From contig NZ_CP109434.1 of NCBI RefSeq assembly GCF_036227105.1, positions 3,228,001 to 3,292,000 on the forward strand: a DNA stretch of 64,000 nucleotides. Direction: 5' to 3'. Position numbers and translations under genes: made by a program. Each line of letters opens with the position of its first letter. Position 1 is the stretch's first letter. The notes under the pieces are model-generated. The model searched no databases. It saw only the letters and a list, made by a program, of their open reading frames with translations, and was not told where the DNA came from. Shown piece after piece: positions 43,373-54,193 of the stretch. Source of the stretch: Amycolatopsis sp. NBC_01488. GTDB lineage: Bacteria; Actinomycetota; Actinomycetes; Mycobacteriales; Pseudonocardiaceae.

Positions 43373-44214
43373 CCGCGCTGCGAGCGGACCCCGAGCAGCA
43401 CGTCCTCCCAGGACGGCACGATCGGGTGGTTCTTCTTGGCCTTCGGCCGAGGCTGGTCGGCGTGGTCCTCTTCCGGGTCCGCCGGGACCCGGGGGATCTC
43501 GCGGGTGTCGTCGTCCGGGTCCGGCTCGGCGGCGGGCAGCTCGGCGTGGTCCTGCGGCGGCACCGAGTCCAGCGTCGGCTGGAACTCCGCGTCGCGGGCC
43601 GGGTCGAGGGCGCGGACCGTGCGCGGGGCGCGGTAGGCGTTCGGGTCGAGCAGGACCTCGGCGTTCTCGTCGAGCGCGACGACCGTGCCGCCGTGCGCCC
43701 CTGGCGAGAACGCCCAGTGCGCGCGGTTGTCCGACCGCCCGGCCTTCCACTGGAGCACGACGACCCAGCGGCCGTCGTCGCCCTTCCAGGAGTCCCAGGT
43801 GGCCTGCGAGTAGTCGTGGCCGCGGACGCCGAAGCCGTACGCGACGACCTCGCCGAGCGTCTGCACGTCGGGACCGTCTTCGCGGACCGGGTGCGCGCTC
43901 TGCGCGAGCTCGGCGGTGCGGGACCGCTCGAGGAGCACGGGGTAGGCGTACCGCTCGACGCGCTGCGCCGACACACCGGCGCCGGCGGCGACCTGCTCGA
44001 CGGACTCGCCCGCTCGGATGCGCTGCTGGATCTCGCGTGGCCGCATCTGGCTCTCCAACTCGATTTCGATCTGGCCGAGGCGGGTGATGTCACCCCGCGC
44101 CGCCGCGCGCAGTCGCTCATCAGCCGGGAGCAGGAAGCGAGTACGGCTCGCCGGGTCTTCGAGCACGATGGACTTCCCGTCCTCGTGCAGCCCGACCACT
44201 CGCAGCGCCCGCAT
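43369..44214 (-). CDS. sepH: Cell-division regulator SepH (DUF3071)
   Basis: 281 residues from the ATG at 44214, chosen for GGGGAGGCGAG upstream although the frame runs on. The N-terminal domain reads MRALRVVGLHEDGKSIVLEDP, then an HTH-like region MRPREIQQRIRAGESVEQVAAGAGVSAQRVERYAYPVL that is essential in SepH, and a WVVVLQWKAGRSDNRAHWAFSPG strand block. The C-terminus is acidic, Pro-rich and disordered, ending in a short conserved helix (IVPSWEDVLLGV). SepH stimulates FtsZ assembly in Streptomyces and mycobacteria. Position next to the serC region matches Rv0883c. Confidence 0.92.
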   Translation of the reverse strand: MRALRVVGLHEDGKSIVLEDPASRTRFLLPADERLRAAARGDITRLGQIEIELESQMRPREIQQRIRAGESVEQVAAGAGVSAQRVERYAYPVLLERSRTAELAQSAHPVREDGPDVQTLGEVVAYGFGVRGHDYSQATWDSWKGDDGRWVVVLQWKAGRSDNRAHWAFSPGAHGGTVVALDENAEVLLDPNAYRAPRTVRALDPARDAEFQPTLDSVPPQDHAELPAAEPDPDDDTREIPRVPADPEEDHADQPRPKAKKNHPIVPSWEDVLLGVRSQRG

Positions 44215-44411
44215 TGTTCTCGCCTCCCCGATCTTCTTCACCGTTGTGGGTGCCCACGTTAGAACGGCGCGTCGGCTTGACGTGCGAGGCGCGCCGAGTC
44301 CATGTCGAACTGCCCACTGTTCATTTCGCGACGTCCGCATCATGGGTCACCCAGGTCGGCGGCCGCCGGGTGACACGCCGGACACGGTAAGTCACGATCG
44401 AGTGGATCAGG

Positions 44412-44457
44412 GTCGTGAGTGAGAAACAGTGTTCCAGCCCTGTTTCTCACTCACGAC
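44412..44457. terminator. Perfect 18-bp hairpin at the end of the histidine kinase gene
   Basis: GTCGTGAGTGAGAAACAG (44412-44429) and its exact complement (44440-44457) flank a 10-base loop. The kinase stop codon lies inside the right arm. As the stem has no U-run, it may act as a GC-rich terminator or as a dispersed palindrome, possibly of a repeat family in this genus. Confidence 0.7.
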
Positions 44458-45599
44458 GGCGGCAGGCGGACCGTCACCGTGAGACCGCCACGCCGGCCCG
44501 GCTGGGCCTCCGCGTACCCGCCGTGGGCCTGGGCCACGGACCGCACGATCGACAACCCGAGCCCCGCGTTGCGCGTGTCGCCGGTCCGCTCCGAACCGAC
44601 CCGGCGGAACGGCTCGAACAACGTGGGCACGGCTTCGGGCGGCACGACCGGCCCCGAGTTCCGCACCTCCAGGGCCGGATCCCCACGGACCTCGACGTAC
44701 ACCCAGCCGCCCGAAGCGTTGTACGTGATCGCGTTGACCAGCAGGTTCGTCACCAGCCGCTCCAGCAGCACCGGGTCGCCCGCCACCGTGCGCGGCCGCA
44801 GGCGCGTCTCCACCGTCACCCCCGCCGAAGCCGCCGAAGCGGCCGTCGCCCGGATCACCGAGGCCACCACCTCGTCCAGCCGGACCGGCGTCCGGGCCTG
44901 CAACCCCCGGTCGCTGCGGGCCAGGATCAGCAGGCCCTCGATCATCCGCTCGCTGCGCTCGTTCGTGTGCAGCAGGTGCGTGCCGAGCTTCCGCAGCTCC
45001 GGCCCCACCTCCGGGTCGGCCATCGCCACCTCGATCAGCGTCCGCTGCACCGCCAGCGGCGTCCGCAGCTCGTGGGACGCGTTCGCGACGAACCGCTTCT
45101 GGCTGTCGAACGACTCCGCGAGCCGGTCGAGCATGCCGTCGAACGTGTCCGCCAGCTCCTTCAGCTCGTCGGGCGGGCCTTCGAGGTTGATCCGCCGGTC
45201 GAGCTTGCCCGCCTCCAGCCGGCGCGCCGCCGACGTGATGTCGTGCAGGGGCCGCAGCGCGCGGCCCGCCATCAGCCAGCCGAAGAGCACGGCCAATGCC
45301 GCCGTCGCCACCAGCGCGATCGCCGAGCCGACCAGCAGCGTGGACAGCGTCGAGGAGCGGTAGTCCTCCAGCGAGCCGCTGAGCAGCCGCACCGCGACGC
45401 CTTGGGAACCCCCCACCGTCCCGGCCGGGACGCCGTAGGCCAGATCGGCCGAGCCGATCGTCGTCGAGGCGACGCGGACCGGGTCCGGCAGCGTGCTCTG
45501 CACCAGCAGGTAGTTGATGACGACCAGCACCAGCCCGGCGAGCAGGAACAGCCCCCCGTACCAGGCCGTCAGCTTCGTCCGCACGGACAGCGCCTTCAC
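44451..45599 (-). CDS. Sensor histidine kinase (EnvZ/CusS type)
   Basis: 382 residues from the GTG at 45599, overlapping the response-regulator stop (GTGA). Two membrane segments (about 12-30 and about 88-110) bound a short outer loop of about 55 residues. HAMP follows (GWLMAGRALRPLHDITSAARRLEAGKLD). The phosphoacceptor H-box is VANASHELRTPLA, the N-box ERLVTNLLVNAITYNA, and the G-box AGLGLSIVRSVAQAHGG. It should phosphorylate the regulator encoded just upstream. The divergent lipoprotein and exporter genes are its likely targets. Confidence 0.9.
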   Translation of the reverse strand: MKALSVRTKLTAWYGGLFLLAGLVLVVINYLLVQSTLPDPVRVASTTIGSADLAYGVPAGTVGGSQGVAVRLLSGSLEDYRSSTLSTLLVGSAIALVATAALAVLFGWLMAGRALRPLHDITSAARRLEAGKLDRRINLEGPPDELKELADTFDGMLDRLAESFDSQKRFVANASHELRTPLAVQRTLIEVAMADPEVGPELRKLGTHLLHTNERSERMIEGLLILARSDRGLQARTPVRLDEVVASVIRATAASAASAGVTVETRLRPRTVAGDPVLLERLVTNLLVNAITYNASGGWVYVEVRGDPALEVRNSGPVVPPEAVPTLFEPFRRVGSERTGDTRNAGLGLSIVRSVAQAHGGYAEAQPGRRGGLTVTVRLPPS

Positions 45600-46258
45600 G
45601 GCGTGCCGAACCGGTAGCCGGCGCCGGGCACGGTCTCGATCACCGGCGGGTCGCCGAGCTTGCGCCGCAACGTCATGACCGCCACCCGCACCGCGTTCGT
45701 GAACGGGTCCGCGTGCTCGTCCCACGCCTTTTCCAGCAGGTCCTCGGCGCTGACCACCGCGCCCTCGGCCCGCATGAGCACCTCCAGCACGGCGAACTCC
45801 TTCGGCGAGAGCAGCAGGAACCGGCCGTCGCGGGCGGCCTGGTGGCGCGGCAGGTCGAGCACGACGCCGTCGCGCTCCAGCACCGGCGGCAACGCGGGTC
45901 GCGCGCGCCGTGACAGCGCCTGCACCCGGGCGACCAGCTCGGCGAACGCGAACGGCTTCGTCAGGTAGTCGTCGGCGCCCAGGCCCAGGCCGATGACCCG
46001 GTCGGTGACGTCGGCGGCCGCGGTCAGCATCAGCACGCGTGCCTCGCCACCCGCCCGGACCACCGCGGCGCACACGGCGTCGCCGTGCACCTTCGGCAGG
46101 TCGCGGTCCAGGACGACGACGTCGTAGCCGTGCACGCCCACCCGTTCCAGCGCCTGCTCGCCGTCGTAACAGACGTCGACGGCCATCGAAAACCGCCGCA
46201 ACCCCTCGGCCACGGAGTCGGCCAGCAGCCGTTCGTCCTCCACCACCAGCACCCGCAC
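45596..46258 (-). CDS. OmpR-family response regulator
   Basis: 220 residues from the GTG at 46258. Receiver: VEDERLLADS (acidic pocket), phospho-Asp in VVVLDRDLPKVHGD (near residue 51), Thr in LMLTAAADV and Lys in YLTKPFAF. C-terminal winged helix with LLSPKEFAVLEVLMRAEGAVVSAEDLLEKAW and a VRVAVMTLRRKLGDPPVIETVPGAGYRF end. It lies 113 bases from the divergent lipoprotein-exporter operon, whose promoter it most likely controls. Cytoplasmic DNA-binding protein. Confidence 0.92.
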   Translation of the reverse strand: MRVLVVEDERLLADSVAEGLRRFSMAVDVCYDGEQALERVGVHGYDVVVLDRDLPKVHGDAVCAAVVRAGGEARVLMLTAAADVTDRVIGLGLGADDYLTKPFAFAELVARVQALSRRARPALPPVLERDGVVLDLPRHQAARDGRFLLLSPKEFAVLEVLMRAEGAVVSAEDLLEKAWDEHADPFTNAVRVAVMTLRRKLGDPPVIETVPGAGYRFGTP

Positions 46259-46371
46259 CCGCCCAGTCTGCGCAGGGAGGCCATAAGGACCGCATAAGCG
46301 ACGTCGCTTAGCGCGCCCGAATCCCCCGATCCGTAGACCTGGCTCCCATCCGGACACGAAAGGAGCGAGCC

Positions 46372-46911
46372 ATGCGGACACGGATCGTAGTCGCGGCGCT
46401 CGGAGCGGCCTTGCTGCTCTCGGGCTGCGGCGCGAAGGCCGACGACGGGTCGAAGGTCGCGTCGATCTCGACGCCGCCGAAGTCGGGCGGCCCCACGGCC
46501 GCCGACACGAGCGGCAAGAGCGACGAGGACAAGATGCGCGACTTCGCCAAGTGCATGCGCGAGCACGGCGTCGACATGCCCGACCCCAAGCCGGCCGGTG
46601 ACGGCAAGGGCATGGCGATCACGCTGGGCGGCGACGGCACGGACAAGGGGAAGATCGACGCCGCGCAGAACGCGTGCAAGCACCTCATGCCCAACGGCGG
46701 CGAGATGAAGCCGCCGAGCGCCGAGGAGCTCGACAAGATGCGCAAGGACGCCAAGTGCATGCGCGACCACGGCATCGACATGCCGGACCCCGACCCGAGC
46801 GGCAAGGGCGCGATGCGGGTCGGCGGGCCGGGCGACGACCCGAAGAAGTTCGAAGCCGCCGCGAAGGCGTGCGGGCTCGGCATGAGCATCAGCTCCGAGG
46901 CGGGCAAGTGA
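46372..46911 (+). CDS. Lipoprotein with duplicated CMR-E/D-HG motif
   Basis: 179 residues. Lipobox LLLSGCGA (Cys about 19). After a flexible Ser/Thr/Gly linker there are two copies of a short motif: [20 protein letters not shown] and [20 protein letters not shown], each followed by a Gly/Lys-rich stretch and a Cys-containing helix ([21 protein letters not shown]). The family is common beside efflux systems in actinomycetes; function unknown, perhaps binding substrate or metal outside the cell. First gene of the exporter operon; GTGA overlap with the next gene. Confidence 0.82.
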   Translation: MRTRIVVAALGAALLLSGCGAKADDGSKVASISTPPKSGGPTAADTSGKSDEDKMRDFAKCMREHGVDMPDPKPAGDGKGMAITLGGDGTDKGKIDAAQNACKHLMPNGGEMKPPSAEELDKMRKDAKCMRDHGIDMPDPDPSGKGAMRVGGPGDDPKKFEAAAKACGLGMSISSEAGK

Positions 46912-48002
46912 ACGAGGTGACTCACCTGAAAGCGCGCCGCCGCGGCCGGACGCGCTGGTTCGTCGCCGCCGCGGTGATCGTCGTGGTGCTGGGCACCAGC
47001 TCCGTCGTGATCCTGACGCGGGTCTCGTCCGCGACGCCGGTGAAGGAGGCCACGCCGCCGTCGGTCGAGACCGCCGAGGTCGTCAAGACCGACCTCAGCG
47101 AGGAGGAAGAGGCCGACGGCACCCTCGGCTACGGCGACGACGAGACCGTCCAGGGCCGCAAGCCCGGCACGATCACGTCGCTGCCCGCGGCCGGCGCCAC
47201 GATCACCCGCTGCAAGCCGGTGTACGGCGTGGACGCGAAACCGGTGCCGCTGTTCTACGGCACGCTGCCGTTCTACCGCGACCTCGCCGCCGGCGCGGAC
47301 GACGGCGCCGACGTCAAGCAGCTGGAGGAGAACCTCAAGGCGTGCGGGTTCGGCGGCTTCGGCACGCCGGACAAGAAGTTCACCTCCGCGACGGCGGCCG
47401 CGCTGAAGAAGTGGCAGAAGTCGCTGGGGCTGGAGCAGACCGGCGCGTTCGGCCAGGGCGACGTCGTGCTCGCGGCGGGCGAGGTCCGCGTGTCGGCGCT
47501 GTCGGCCAAGCCCGGTTCGCCGGCCCAGGGCGAGATACTGAAGACGACCGGGACCGTCCGCTCGGTGCAGGTGAAGCTCGACGCGGCGAAGCAGGATCTC
47601 GCGCAGCAGGGCGCGAAGGCGTCCGTGACGATCAACGGGAAGACGACGCAGGGCACGATCACCGACGTCGGGCGGACCGCCGTCGAGGGCAAGGACGCGG
47701 CGGGGCAGGACGACGGCAAGCCCAAGATCACCGTGTCCGTCCGCCTCGACGATCCGGCGGCCGGCGGCTCGCTCGACTCGGCGCCGGCGAGCGTCCGGTT
47801 CACCAAGGACGTCCACCAGGGCGTGCTCGCGGTCCCGGTCGGCGCGCTGCTCGCGCTCGCGGAAGGCGGTTACGCGGTCGAAGTCGACGAGAACGGGCAG
47901 CGACGGCTCGTGGCCGTCCAAACCGGACTGTTCAGCGGCGGCAAGGTCGAGGTCACCGGCACCGGGCTGAGCGCGGGCATGCGGGTGGTGACGACGTCGT
48001 GA
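46908..48002 (+). CDS. Membrane-fusion (HlyD/RND-adaptor-like) protein with peptidoglycan-binding domain
   Basis: 364 residues from GTG 46908, with a nearby alternative at 46917. One N-terminal membrane anchor ([20 protein letters not shown]). A lipoyl/barrel-sandwich part starts [19 protein letters not shown]_binding_1 domain lies in the middle ([21 protein letters not shown] ... [22 protein letters not shown]). The last about 140 residues form the beta-barrel and membrane-proximal region ([19 protein letters not shown]). It links the exporter to the cell wall in a Gram-positive setting. Overlaps the lipoprotein and ATPase genes. Confidence 0.85.
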   Translation: MNEVTHLKARRRGRTRWFVAAAVIVVVLGTSSVVILTRVSSATPVKEATPPSVETAEVVKTDLSEEEEADGTLGYGDDETVQGRKPGTITSLPAAGATITRCKPVYGVDAKPVPLFYGTLPFYRDLAAGADDGADVKQLEENLKACGFGGFGTPDKKFTSATAAALKKWQKSLGLEQTGAFGQGDVVLAAGEVRVSALSAKPGSPAQGEILKTTGTVRSVQVKLDAAKQDLAQQGAKASVTINGKTTQGTITDVGRTAVEGKDAAGQDDGKPKITVSVRLDDPAAGGSLDSAPASVRFTKDVHQGVLAVPVGALLALAEGGYAVEVDENGQRRLVAVQTGLFSGGKVEVTGTGLSAGMRVVTTS

Positions 48003-48685
48003 CGCCCGTGCTGCGCGTGCACGACGTCACGCGCACCTACCCCGGTGGGGTCGCCGCGCTCGACGGCGTCTCGCTTGCGTTGGAGGACGGCGAAATGGTC
48101 GCGATCGTCGGGCCGTCGGGGTCCGGCAAGTCGACCCTGCTGCACCTGATGGGCACGCTCGACCGGCCGTCGTCGGGGCGCGTCGAGCTGCACGGCCACG
48201 ACGTCGCCGCGCTGCCGGACCGGAAGGTCTCGGCGCTGCGCTCGCGCTGGATCGGGTTCGTGTTCCAGCAGTTCTTCCTCGACGAAGGGATGAGTGCGGT
48301 GGACAACGTGTGCACCGGCCTGCTCTACGCCGGGGTGCCGCGGCGACGGCGTCGCGCGCGGGCACTGGCGGCGCTCGACCGGGTCAAGCTCGGGCACCGG
48401 GCGTGGCACCGGCCCGGCGAGCTGTCCGGTGGGGAACGCCAGCGCGTCGCGATCGCGCGGGCCGTGGTCAACGAACCGTCGATCCTGCTGGCCGACGAGC
48501 CGACCGGCAACCTCGACACCGGCACCGGCGCGTCCGTGCTCGCGCTGCTCGGCGAGCTGTCCACCGGCGGCACCACGATCGTCGTGATCACCCACGACCG
48601 GGAGATCGCCGCGGGCATGCCGCGCCGGATCGAGCTGCTCGACGGCCGGCTGCGGCTCGACACCGGCCTGGTGGGTGCGCGATGA
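47999..48685 (+). CDS. MacB/LolD-type ABC transporter ATP-binding protein
   Basis: 228 residues from the GTG at 47999 (overlap GTGA). Walker [11 protein letters not shown]-loop FVFQQFFL, signature LSGGERQR, Walker [13 protein letters not shown] and switch VITHD are intact. The GERQR and DEPTGNLD spellings place it in the MacB/LolD/FtsE group that works with a single MacB-type permease as a mechanotransmission ABC. It powers the permease encoded next. Operon of four genes under probable control of the divergent two-component system. Confidence 0.92.
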   Translation: MTPVLRVHDVTRTYPGGVAALDGVSLALEDGEMVAIVGPSGSGKSTLLHLMGTLDRPSSGRVELHGHDVAALPDRKVSALRSRWIGFVFQQFFLDEGMSAVDNVCTGLLYAGVPRRRRRARALAALDRVKLGHRAWHRPGELSGGERQRVAIARAVVNEPSILLADEPTGNLDTGTGASVLALLGELSTGGTTIVVITHDREIAAGMPRRIELLDGRLRLDTGLVGAR

Positions 48686-49887
48686 CCTTGGTGACGTTGC
48701 CGGAACCGGCCCGGCTCAAGCCGCCGGACGTCGTCGCGCTCGGTGCCCACGGCATGCGCACGCGGCCGGTGCGCGCGGTGCTTTCCGCGCTGGGCATCGC
48801 GATCGGCGTCGCGGCGATGGTCGCGGTGCTGGCGATCCCGGCGTCCGGCGCGCAGGCCCTGCACGACCGGCTGGCCGCGCTCGGCACGAACCTGCTCACC
48901 GCCGGGCCGGGCCAGACGTTGTTCGGGGACAACGCGACCCTGCCGGACGACGCCGTCCCGATGGCCAAGCGGATCGCGCCGGTGCAGGCGGCGAGCGGGA
49001 CCGGGAACACGTCGGCGAGCGTGCGGCGCAGCGACAAGATCGCGCCGGACGACACGTCCGGGCTCGCGGTGTTCGCGGCGAAGCCGGACCTGCTGGGTGT
49101 GCTCGGCGGCAAGGTACGGGCCGGGACGTTCCTGGCGGCGGGGAACCAGGACTACCCGGTGACGGTGCTCGGGTCGCAGGCCGCGGCCCGGCTCGGCATC
49201 GACCACATCGACCCGGCCCGGCCGCCGCAGGTGCTGATCGGGACGCAGTGGTTCACCGTGGTCGGCATCCTCGCGCCGATGCCGCTGGCGCCGGAGATCG
49301 AGCGGTCGGCACTGGTCGGCTGGGACGTCGCCAAGCGGCTGCTCGGGTTCGACGGTCATCCGTCCACTGTGTACGTCCGCGCGAAAGAGTCCCAAGTGGA
49401 CGGTGTGCGATCGGTGCTGGGCGCGACGCTGAACCCGCAGGCGCCGAACGAGGTCGAGGTCCGCCGTCCGTCGGACGCGCTGGCCGCGCAGAAGCTGACG
49501 GACACGACGTACAGCGCGCTGTTCCTCGGCCTCGGCGGGGTCGCGCTGCTCGTCGGCGGGGTCGGCGTGGCCAACACGATGGTCATCTCGGTGCTCGAAC
49601 GGCGGCGCGAGATCGGCCTGCGCCGCGCGCTCGGGGCGACGAAACGCCAGATCCGCGGGCAGTTCCTGGCCGAGTCCGTGCTGCTGTCGGGGCTGGGCGG
49701 GCTGGCGGGGGTGCTGGCCGGGGTGCTGGTGACGGCGGGCTACGCGCTCAGCCAGGGGTGGCCGGCGGTGCTGCCGTGGGCGACGCTCGCGGGTGGTGTC
49801 GGCGTCGCGGCCCTGGTGGGGGCGGTCGCGGGAGCCTACCCGGCGGTCCGGGCCGCCCGGCTGGCGCCGACCCAGGCCCTGGCCTGA
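48682..49887 (+). CDS. MacB-type ABC transporter permease (FtsX-like)
   Basis: 401 residues. Membrane segment 1 ([22 protein letters not shown]) follows a short cytoplasmic head, then a large outer MacB_PCD domain of about 230 residues ([20 protein letters not shown] ... [13 protein letters not shown]), then FtsX-like helices with [40 protein letters not shown] and two more segments. The [12 protein letters not shown] motif is the FtsX/MacB hallmark. Exports a peptide, antibiotic or lipoprotein; substrate unknown. ATGA overlap with the ATPase gene. Followed by a strong hairpin. Confidence 0.9.
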   Translation: MTLVTLPEPARLKPPDVVALGAHGMRTRPVRAVLSALGIAIGVAAMVAVLAIPASGAQALHDRLAALGTNLLTAGPGQTLFGDNATLPDDAVPMAKRIAPVQAASGTGNTSASVRRSDKIAPDDTSGLAVFAAKPDLLGVLGGKVRAGTFLAAGNQDYPVTVLGSQAAARLGIDHIDPARPPQVLIGTQWFTVVGILAPMPLAPEIERSALVGWDVAKRLLGFDGHPSTVYVRAKESQVDGVRSVLGATLNPQAPNEVEVRRPSDALAAQKLTDTTYSALFLGLGGVALLVGGVGVANTMVISVLERRREIGLRRALGATKRQIRGQFLAESVLLSGLGGLAGVLAGVLVTAGYALSQGWPAVLPWATLAGGVGVAALVGAVAGAYPAVRAARLAPTQALA

Positions 49888-49901
49888 CCGCCGCCGCCAC
49901 T

Positions 49902-49949
49902 TCCCGTGAAAGCGACCCGGAGCGTGCACTCCGGGCCGCTTTCGCGGGA
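49902..49949. terminator. Terminator hairpin after the exporter operon
   Basis: TCCCGTGAAAGCGACCCGGAG and CTCCGGGCCGCTTTCGCGGGA pair over 21 bases with a few mismatches around a six-base loop. Confidence 0.7.
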
Positions 49950-50055
49950 CAGTGCTAACTCCGAGCGTGCGCAGCGGGGAAGAGCGCACGGTGGAAGATC
50001 CACGGCCGCCGTCCGGCGCGTTGAATGGGCCGCGAACCCGACGAGAGGGGCGGCC

Positions 50056-51582
50056 GTGGTGCGGGTCGAGGCGAACCGGCGGGAGTTCCTGCGATGGCTG
50101 GCCACGGCGGGCGCGGGCCTGGCCGCCGCGGGCATCGCGCCCGCGCTGTTCGCCCAGGACGCCGCCGCGGCCGGGCTGGCCGTCGTCGTGGTGCGGGGCG
50201 CGACCCTCGTCGACGGCACCGGCGGGCCCGACCGGCCGGACTCCGCGGTCGTGCTGGTCGGCGACCGCATCGCCTGGACGGGCCCGGCCGGCGCGCTGCC
50301 GCCGCTGGCCGGCGCCCAGGTCGTCGACGGCCGTGGCCGGTACCTCATCCCCGGCCTCTGGGACATGCACACCCACGGGCTGGACTACGAGGAGATCTTC
50401 CCGCCGCTGTTCCTGGCGAACGGCGTGACCGGGATCCGCGAGATGTGGGGGTACGCGGAGAACCGGGCCACCCGCGCCAAGATCGCCCGCGGCGAGCTGC
50501 TCGGCCCGCGGGTCGTCATGGGCAGCTCGATCCTCGACGGCCCGGTCAGCCTGCTCACCCCGCCCGTCACGAAGGTCGCGACGCCCGCCGAGGGCCGCGC
50601 CGCCGTCCGGGCCGCCGCGGACCTCGGCGACGACTTCGTGAAGGTGTACTTCTACCTGCCCGCGGAGGTGTTCGTCGCGATCGCCGACGAGTGCCGGGCC
50701 CTCGGCCTGCCGTTCGGCGGCCACTGGCCGTACCGAGTGGGCCAGGTCGACGCGGCACGCGCCGGGCTCCGCAGCTTCGAGCACCTCTTCGGGCTGCCGA
50801 TCGCGACGTCGAGCCGCCGCGACGAGCTCCTCGCCGTCCTGGCCGCCACGCCGTTCGACCCGGCAGCGCCACGGGACTTCTTCAACCTGGCGCGCGAGCT
50901 CGACCGGCAGGCCACCCAGGCGTACGACCCGGCCACCGCGGCCGGCCACTTCGCCGCGCTCGCCCGGCACGGCACCTGGCTGAGCCCGACGCTCGCGGTC
51001 AACCGGGTGATCTCGAGCCCCGCCGCGGCCTTCGCCCACGACGTCCGGCTCAAGTACGTCCCGCAGGACCTCCGCGACTACTGGGCCGATCGCATCACCC
51101 TGTTCGCGCCCACCACGCCCCAGCAGATCGCGCAGCAGCACGCCTACTTCGAGGCGCTGCAGAGGCTCGTCGTGGCCGCGAGCGAGGCCGGCGTCGGGCT
51201 GATCGGCGGGACGGACTGCGAAAACCCGTACGTCTACCCGGGCTTCAGCCTGCACGACGAACTGGAGCTGCTCGTCCAGGCCGGGCTCAGCCCGCGGCGG
51301 GCGCTGCGGATGGTGACCCGGGACGCGGCGGCCTACCTCGGCCGCGAGGCCACGGCCGGCACCGTCACCCCGGGCAAGGTGGCGGACCTGGTGCTGCTGG
51401 ACGCGAACCCCGTCGCCGACATCCGCGCGGTCCGCCGCGTCCACACGGTCGTCACCGCGGGCCGCGTCCTCGACCGCGCCGCGCTGGACGGGCTGCTGGC
51501 CGGCGTCGAAGCGGCGGCGAACCGGCCGCCGGCGGCCGGGAACGCCAGGTCGGCGCGGTTGCCGGTGCGCGGGTGCTGCTGA
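50056..51582 (+). CDS. Tat-exported amidohydrolase
   Basis: 508 residues from the GTG at 50056 (AGAGGGG upstream). The N-terminus contains RREFLRWLATAGAGLAAAG, a twin-arginine signal. The amidohydrolase fold follows: DMHTHG (metal His pair), VKVYFY (bridging Lys candidate), GGHWPYR and FEHLFG (His ligands), and GGTDCENPY (Asp). LIPGLWD and ATAGTVTPGKVADLVLLDANP are typical of imidazolonepropionase-like proteins. Metal hydrolase acting outside the membrane on an unknown cyclic amide, peptide or organophosphate. Monocistronic. Confidence 0.85.
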   Translation: MVRVEANRREFLRWLATAGAGLAAAGIAPALFAQDAAAAGLAVVVVRGATLVDGTGGPDRPDSAVVLVGDRIAWTGPAGALPPLAGAQVVDGRGRYLIPGLWDMHTHGLDYEEIFPPLFLANGVTGIREMWGYAENRATRAKIARGELLGPRVVMGSSILDGPVSLLTPPVTKVATPAEGRAAVRAAADLGDDFVKVYFYLPAEVFVAIADECRALGLPFGGHWPYRVGQVDAARAGLRSFEHLFGLPIATSSRRDELLAVLAATPFDPAAPRDFFNLARELDRQATQAYDPATAAGHFAALARHGTWLSPTLAVNRVISSPAAAFAHDVRLKYVPQDLRDYWADRITLFAPTTPQQIAQQHAYFEALQRLVVAASEAGVGLIGGTDCENPYVYPGFSLHDELELLVQAGLSPRRALRMVTRDAAAYLGREATAGTVTPGKVADLVLLDANPVADIRAVRRVHTVVTAGRVLDRAALDGLLAGVEAAANRPPAAGNARSARLPVRGCC

Positions 51583-51631
51583 GGGCCCGGTAATCTCGGC
51601 CGGTCGGAGAGCGGCTGAGTGGGGGTAAAGC

Positions 51632-52870
51632 GTGTCGGGCTGGTCCGGACGGAAACTGGCTTGGGTGCTCGCCCTGCTCGAGGTCGCCGCCGTCGTGCTC
51701 GTCCTCGTGCTCAAGCGGTTCGACGGCCTGGACCTCGAGGTCTACCTCGGCGGGGCCAAGGCGCTGGCCCAGCAGGGCTCGCCGTACGACGCCTGGGTGC
51801 CGACCACCCACCAGATCCTGCTGCCGTTCACCTACACGCCGTTCGCCGCGGCCGTGTTCCTGCCCGGCACGCTGCTGCCCTTCGCCGTGACGATGAAGCT
51901 GGTCAGCATCGCCTCGATCGTCGCGACCGGCGTCGTCGCGTACCTCTACGTCGCGACGCTCAACGGCTCGCTCACCGATCCCGCCGAGGTCACCGGCCGG
52001 ACCGCCGCCGCACTGGTCGCCGTCGGCGCGCAGCTCGCCGGGGCCCTGCTCGAGCCGGTGCGCTCGACGCTCGGCTTCGGGCAGATCAACGCGCTGCTCA
52101 TGGTCATGGTCGTGCTCGACGTCCTGCTTCCCGGCGACCGCAGGCGCACCAAGGGCCTGCTCATCGGCGTCGCCGCGGCGATCAAGCTGACGCCGGCGGT
52201 GTTCGTCGTCTACTTCCTGGTGCGCCGCGACTTCCAGTCGGCCGCGCGGGTCGTCGCCGGGTTCGTCGCGGCGGGCGCGCTGCTGTGGCTGGCGCGGCCG
52301 TCGGCGTCCTTCACCTACTGGACGAAGCTCGTCTTCGACGCGGGCCGCATCGGCGGCGTCGACTACGTCGGCAACCAGTCGCTGAAGGGCCTGGTGACGC
52401 GGCTGGGGCTGCCGGAAACCGCGGGGACCGTGGTCTGGCTGCTGGCCGCGCTCGCCGTGATGGCCCTGGTCGCGGTGGTGATCGTGCGGGCGGGCGAGCC
52501 GGTGCTCGCGCTGACCGCGTGTGCGCTCGGCGGGCTGCTCGTGTCGCCGATCTCGTGGACCCACCACTGGACCTGGTGCGTGCCGATCCTGGTACTGGCC
52601 GGCTACCACGGCGTCCGCGCCTGGCGGACCGATCGCGTGGTGGCGTGGTGGTCGGGCGCGGTCGTCGCGGCCGGGCTGGCGCTGTTCGTCTGGGGTCCGA
52701 TGTGGTTCGCGCCGCGCCCGGCGTCGTCGATCGGCTGGTGGCTCGCGACGGAGTCCTACGAGCTGTTCGGCCTCGCGCTGCTGGTCCTGGCCGCGTTCGC
52801 CGCCCGGCGGCTGGGCAAAGCGAAGGCCGCGCCGAGGGAGTCCCTCGACGCGGCCCTCATGGACGTCTGA
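51632..52870 (+). CDS. GT87-family membrane glycosyltransferase (mannosyltransferase-like)
   Basis: 412 residues. DUF2029/GT87 features: an Asp pair after the first helix (FDGLDLEVYLGGAKAL) and about ten membrane segments, with family landmarks FTYTPFAAAVFLPGT, GFGQINALLMVMVVLD, LLIGVAAAIKLTPAVF and VSPISWTHHWTW. In mycobacteria such enzymes use polyprenyl-phosphate-mannose to build lipomannan and other cell-wall glycans (PimE-like). Start GTG at 51632. The stop abuts the convergent serC stop. Exact acceptor unknown. Confidence 0.87.
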   Translation: MSGWSGRKLAWVLALLEVAAVVLVLVLKRFDGLDLEVYLGGAKALAQQGSPYDAWVPTTHQILLPFTYTPFAAAVFLPGTLLPFAVTMKLVSIASIVATGVVAYLYVATLNGSLTDPAEVTGRTAAALVAVGAQLAGALLEPVRSTLGFGQINALLMVMVVLDVLLPGDRRRTKGLLIGVAAAIKLTPAVFVVYFLVRRDFQSAARVVAGFVAAGALLWLARPSASFTYWTKLVFDAGRIGGVDYVGNQSLKGLVTRLGLPETAGTVVWLLAALAVMALVAVVIVRAGEPVLALTACALGGLLVSPISWTHHWTWCVPILVLAGYHGVRAWRTDRVVAWWSGAVVAAGLALFVWGPMWFAPRPASSIGWWLATESYELFGLALLVLAAFAARRLGKAKAAPRESLDAALMDV

Positions 52871-54007
<1,137 letters not shown>

Positions 54008-54193
54008 TCAGGTCGGGATGCGGCTGGTGATAGCGGTTCGCCAGTGTCCGCTATGTGGGACCAGGGGCGTTCCCGGCACCGGGACGCCCGCCTCCGACTC
54101 TAGGCGGCTCCGCCGACTGGCGGCTTCTGGCGGCGGGCCGTGGGGGTAAAAACACGGTTTCCCGAAGCGGCCGCCGCTGGTTGGCTCTCGGTC

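Noticed and set aside
44451..46258. Single fused response regulator-kinase protein
   Set aside because: An open frame spans both, but the kinase frame upstream of 45599 is shadow sequence; the regulator and kinase each have normal length and a GTGA overlap.
48325..51714. Very long open frame (over 1,100 codons) on the minus strand
   Set aside because: It runs antisense to the ABC permease and amidohydrolase genes, has Arg/Pro/His/Asp-rich composition typical of GC-rich shadow frames, and has no motif.
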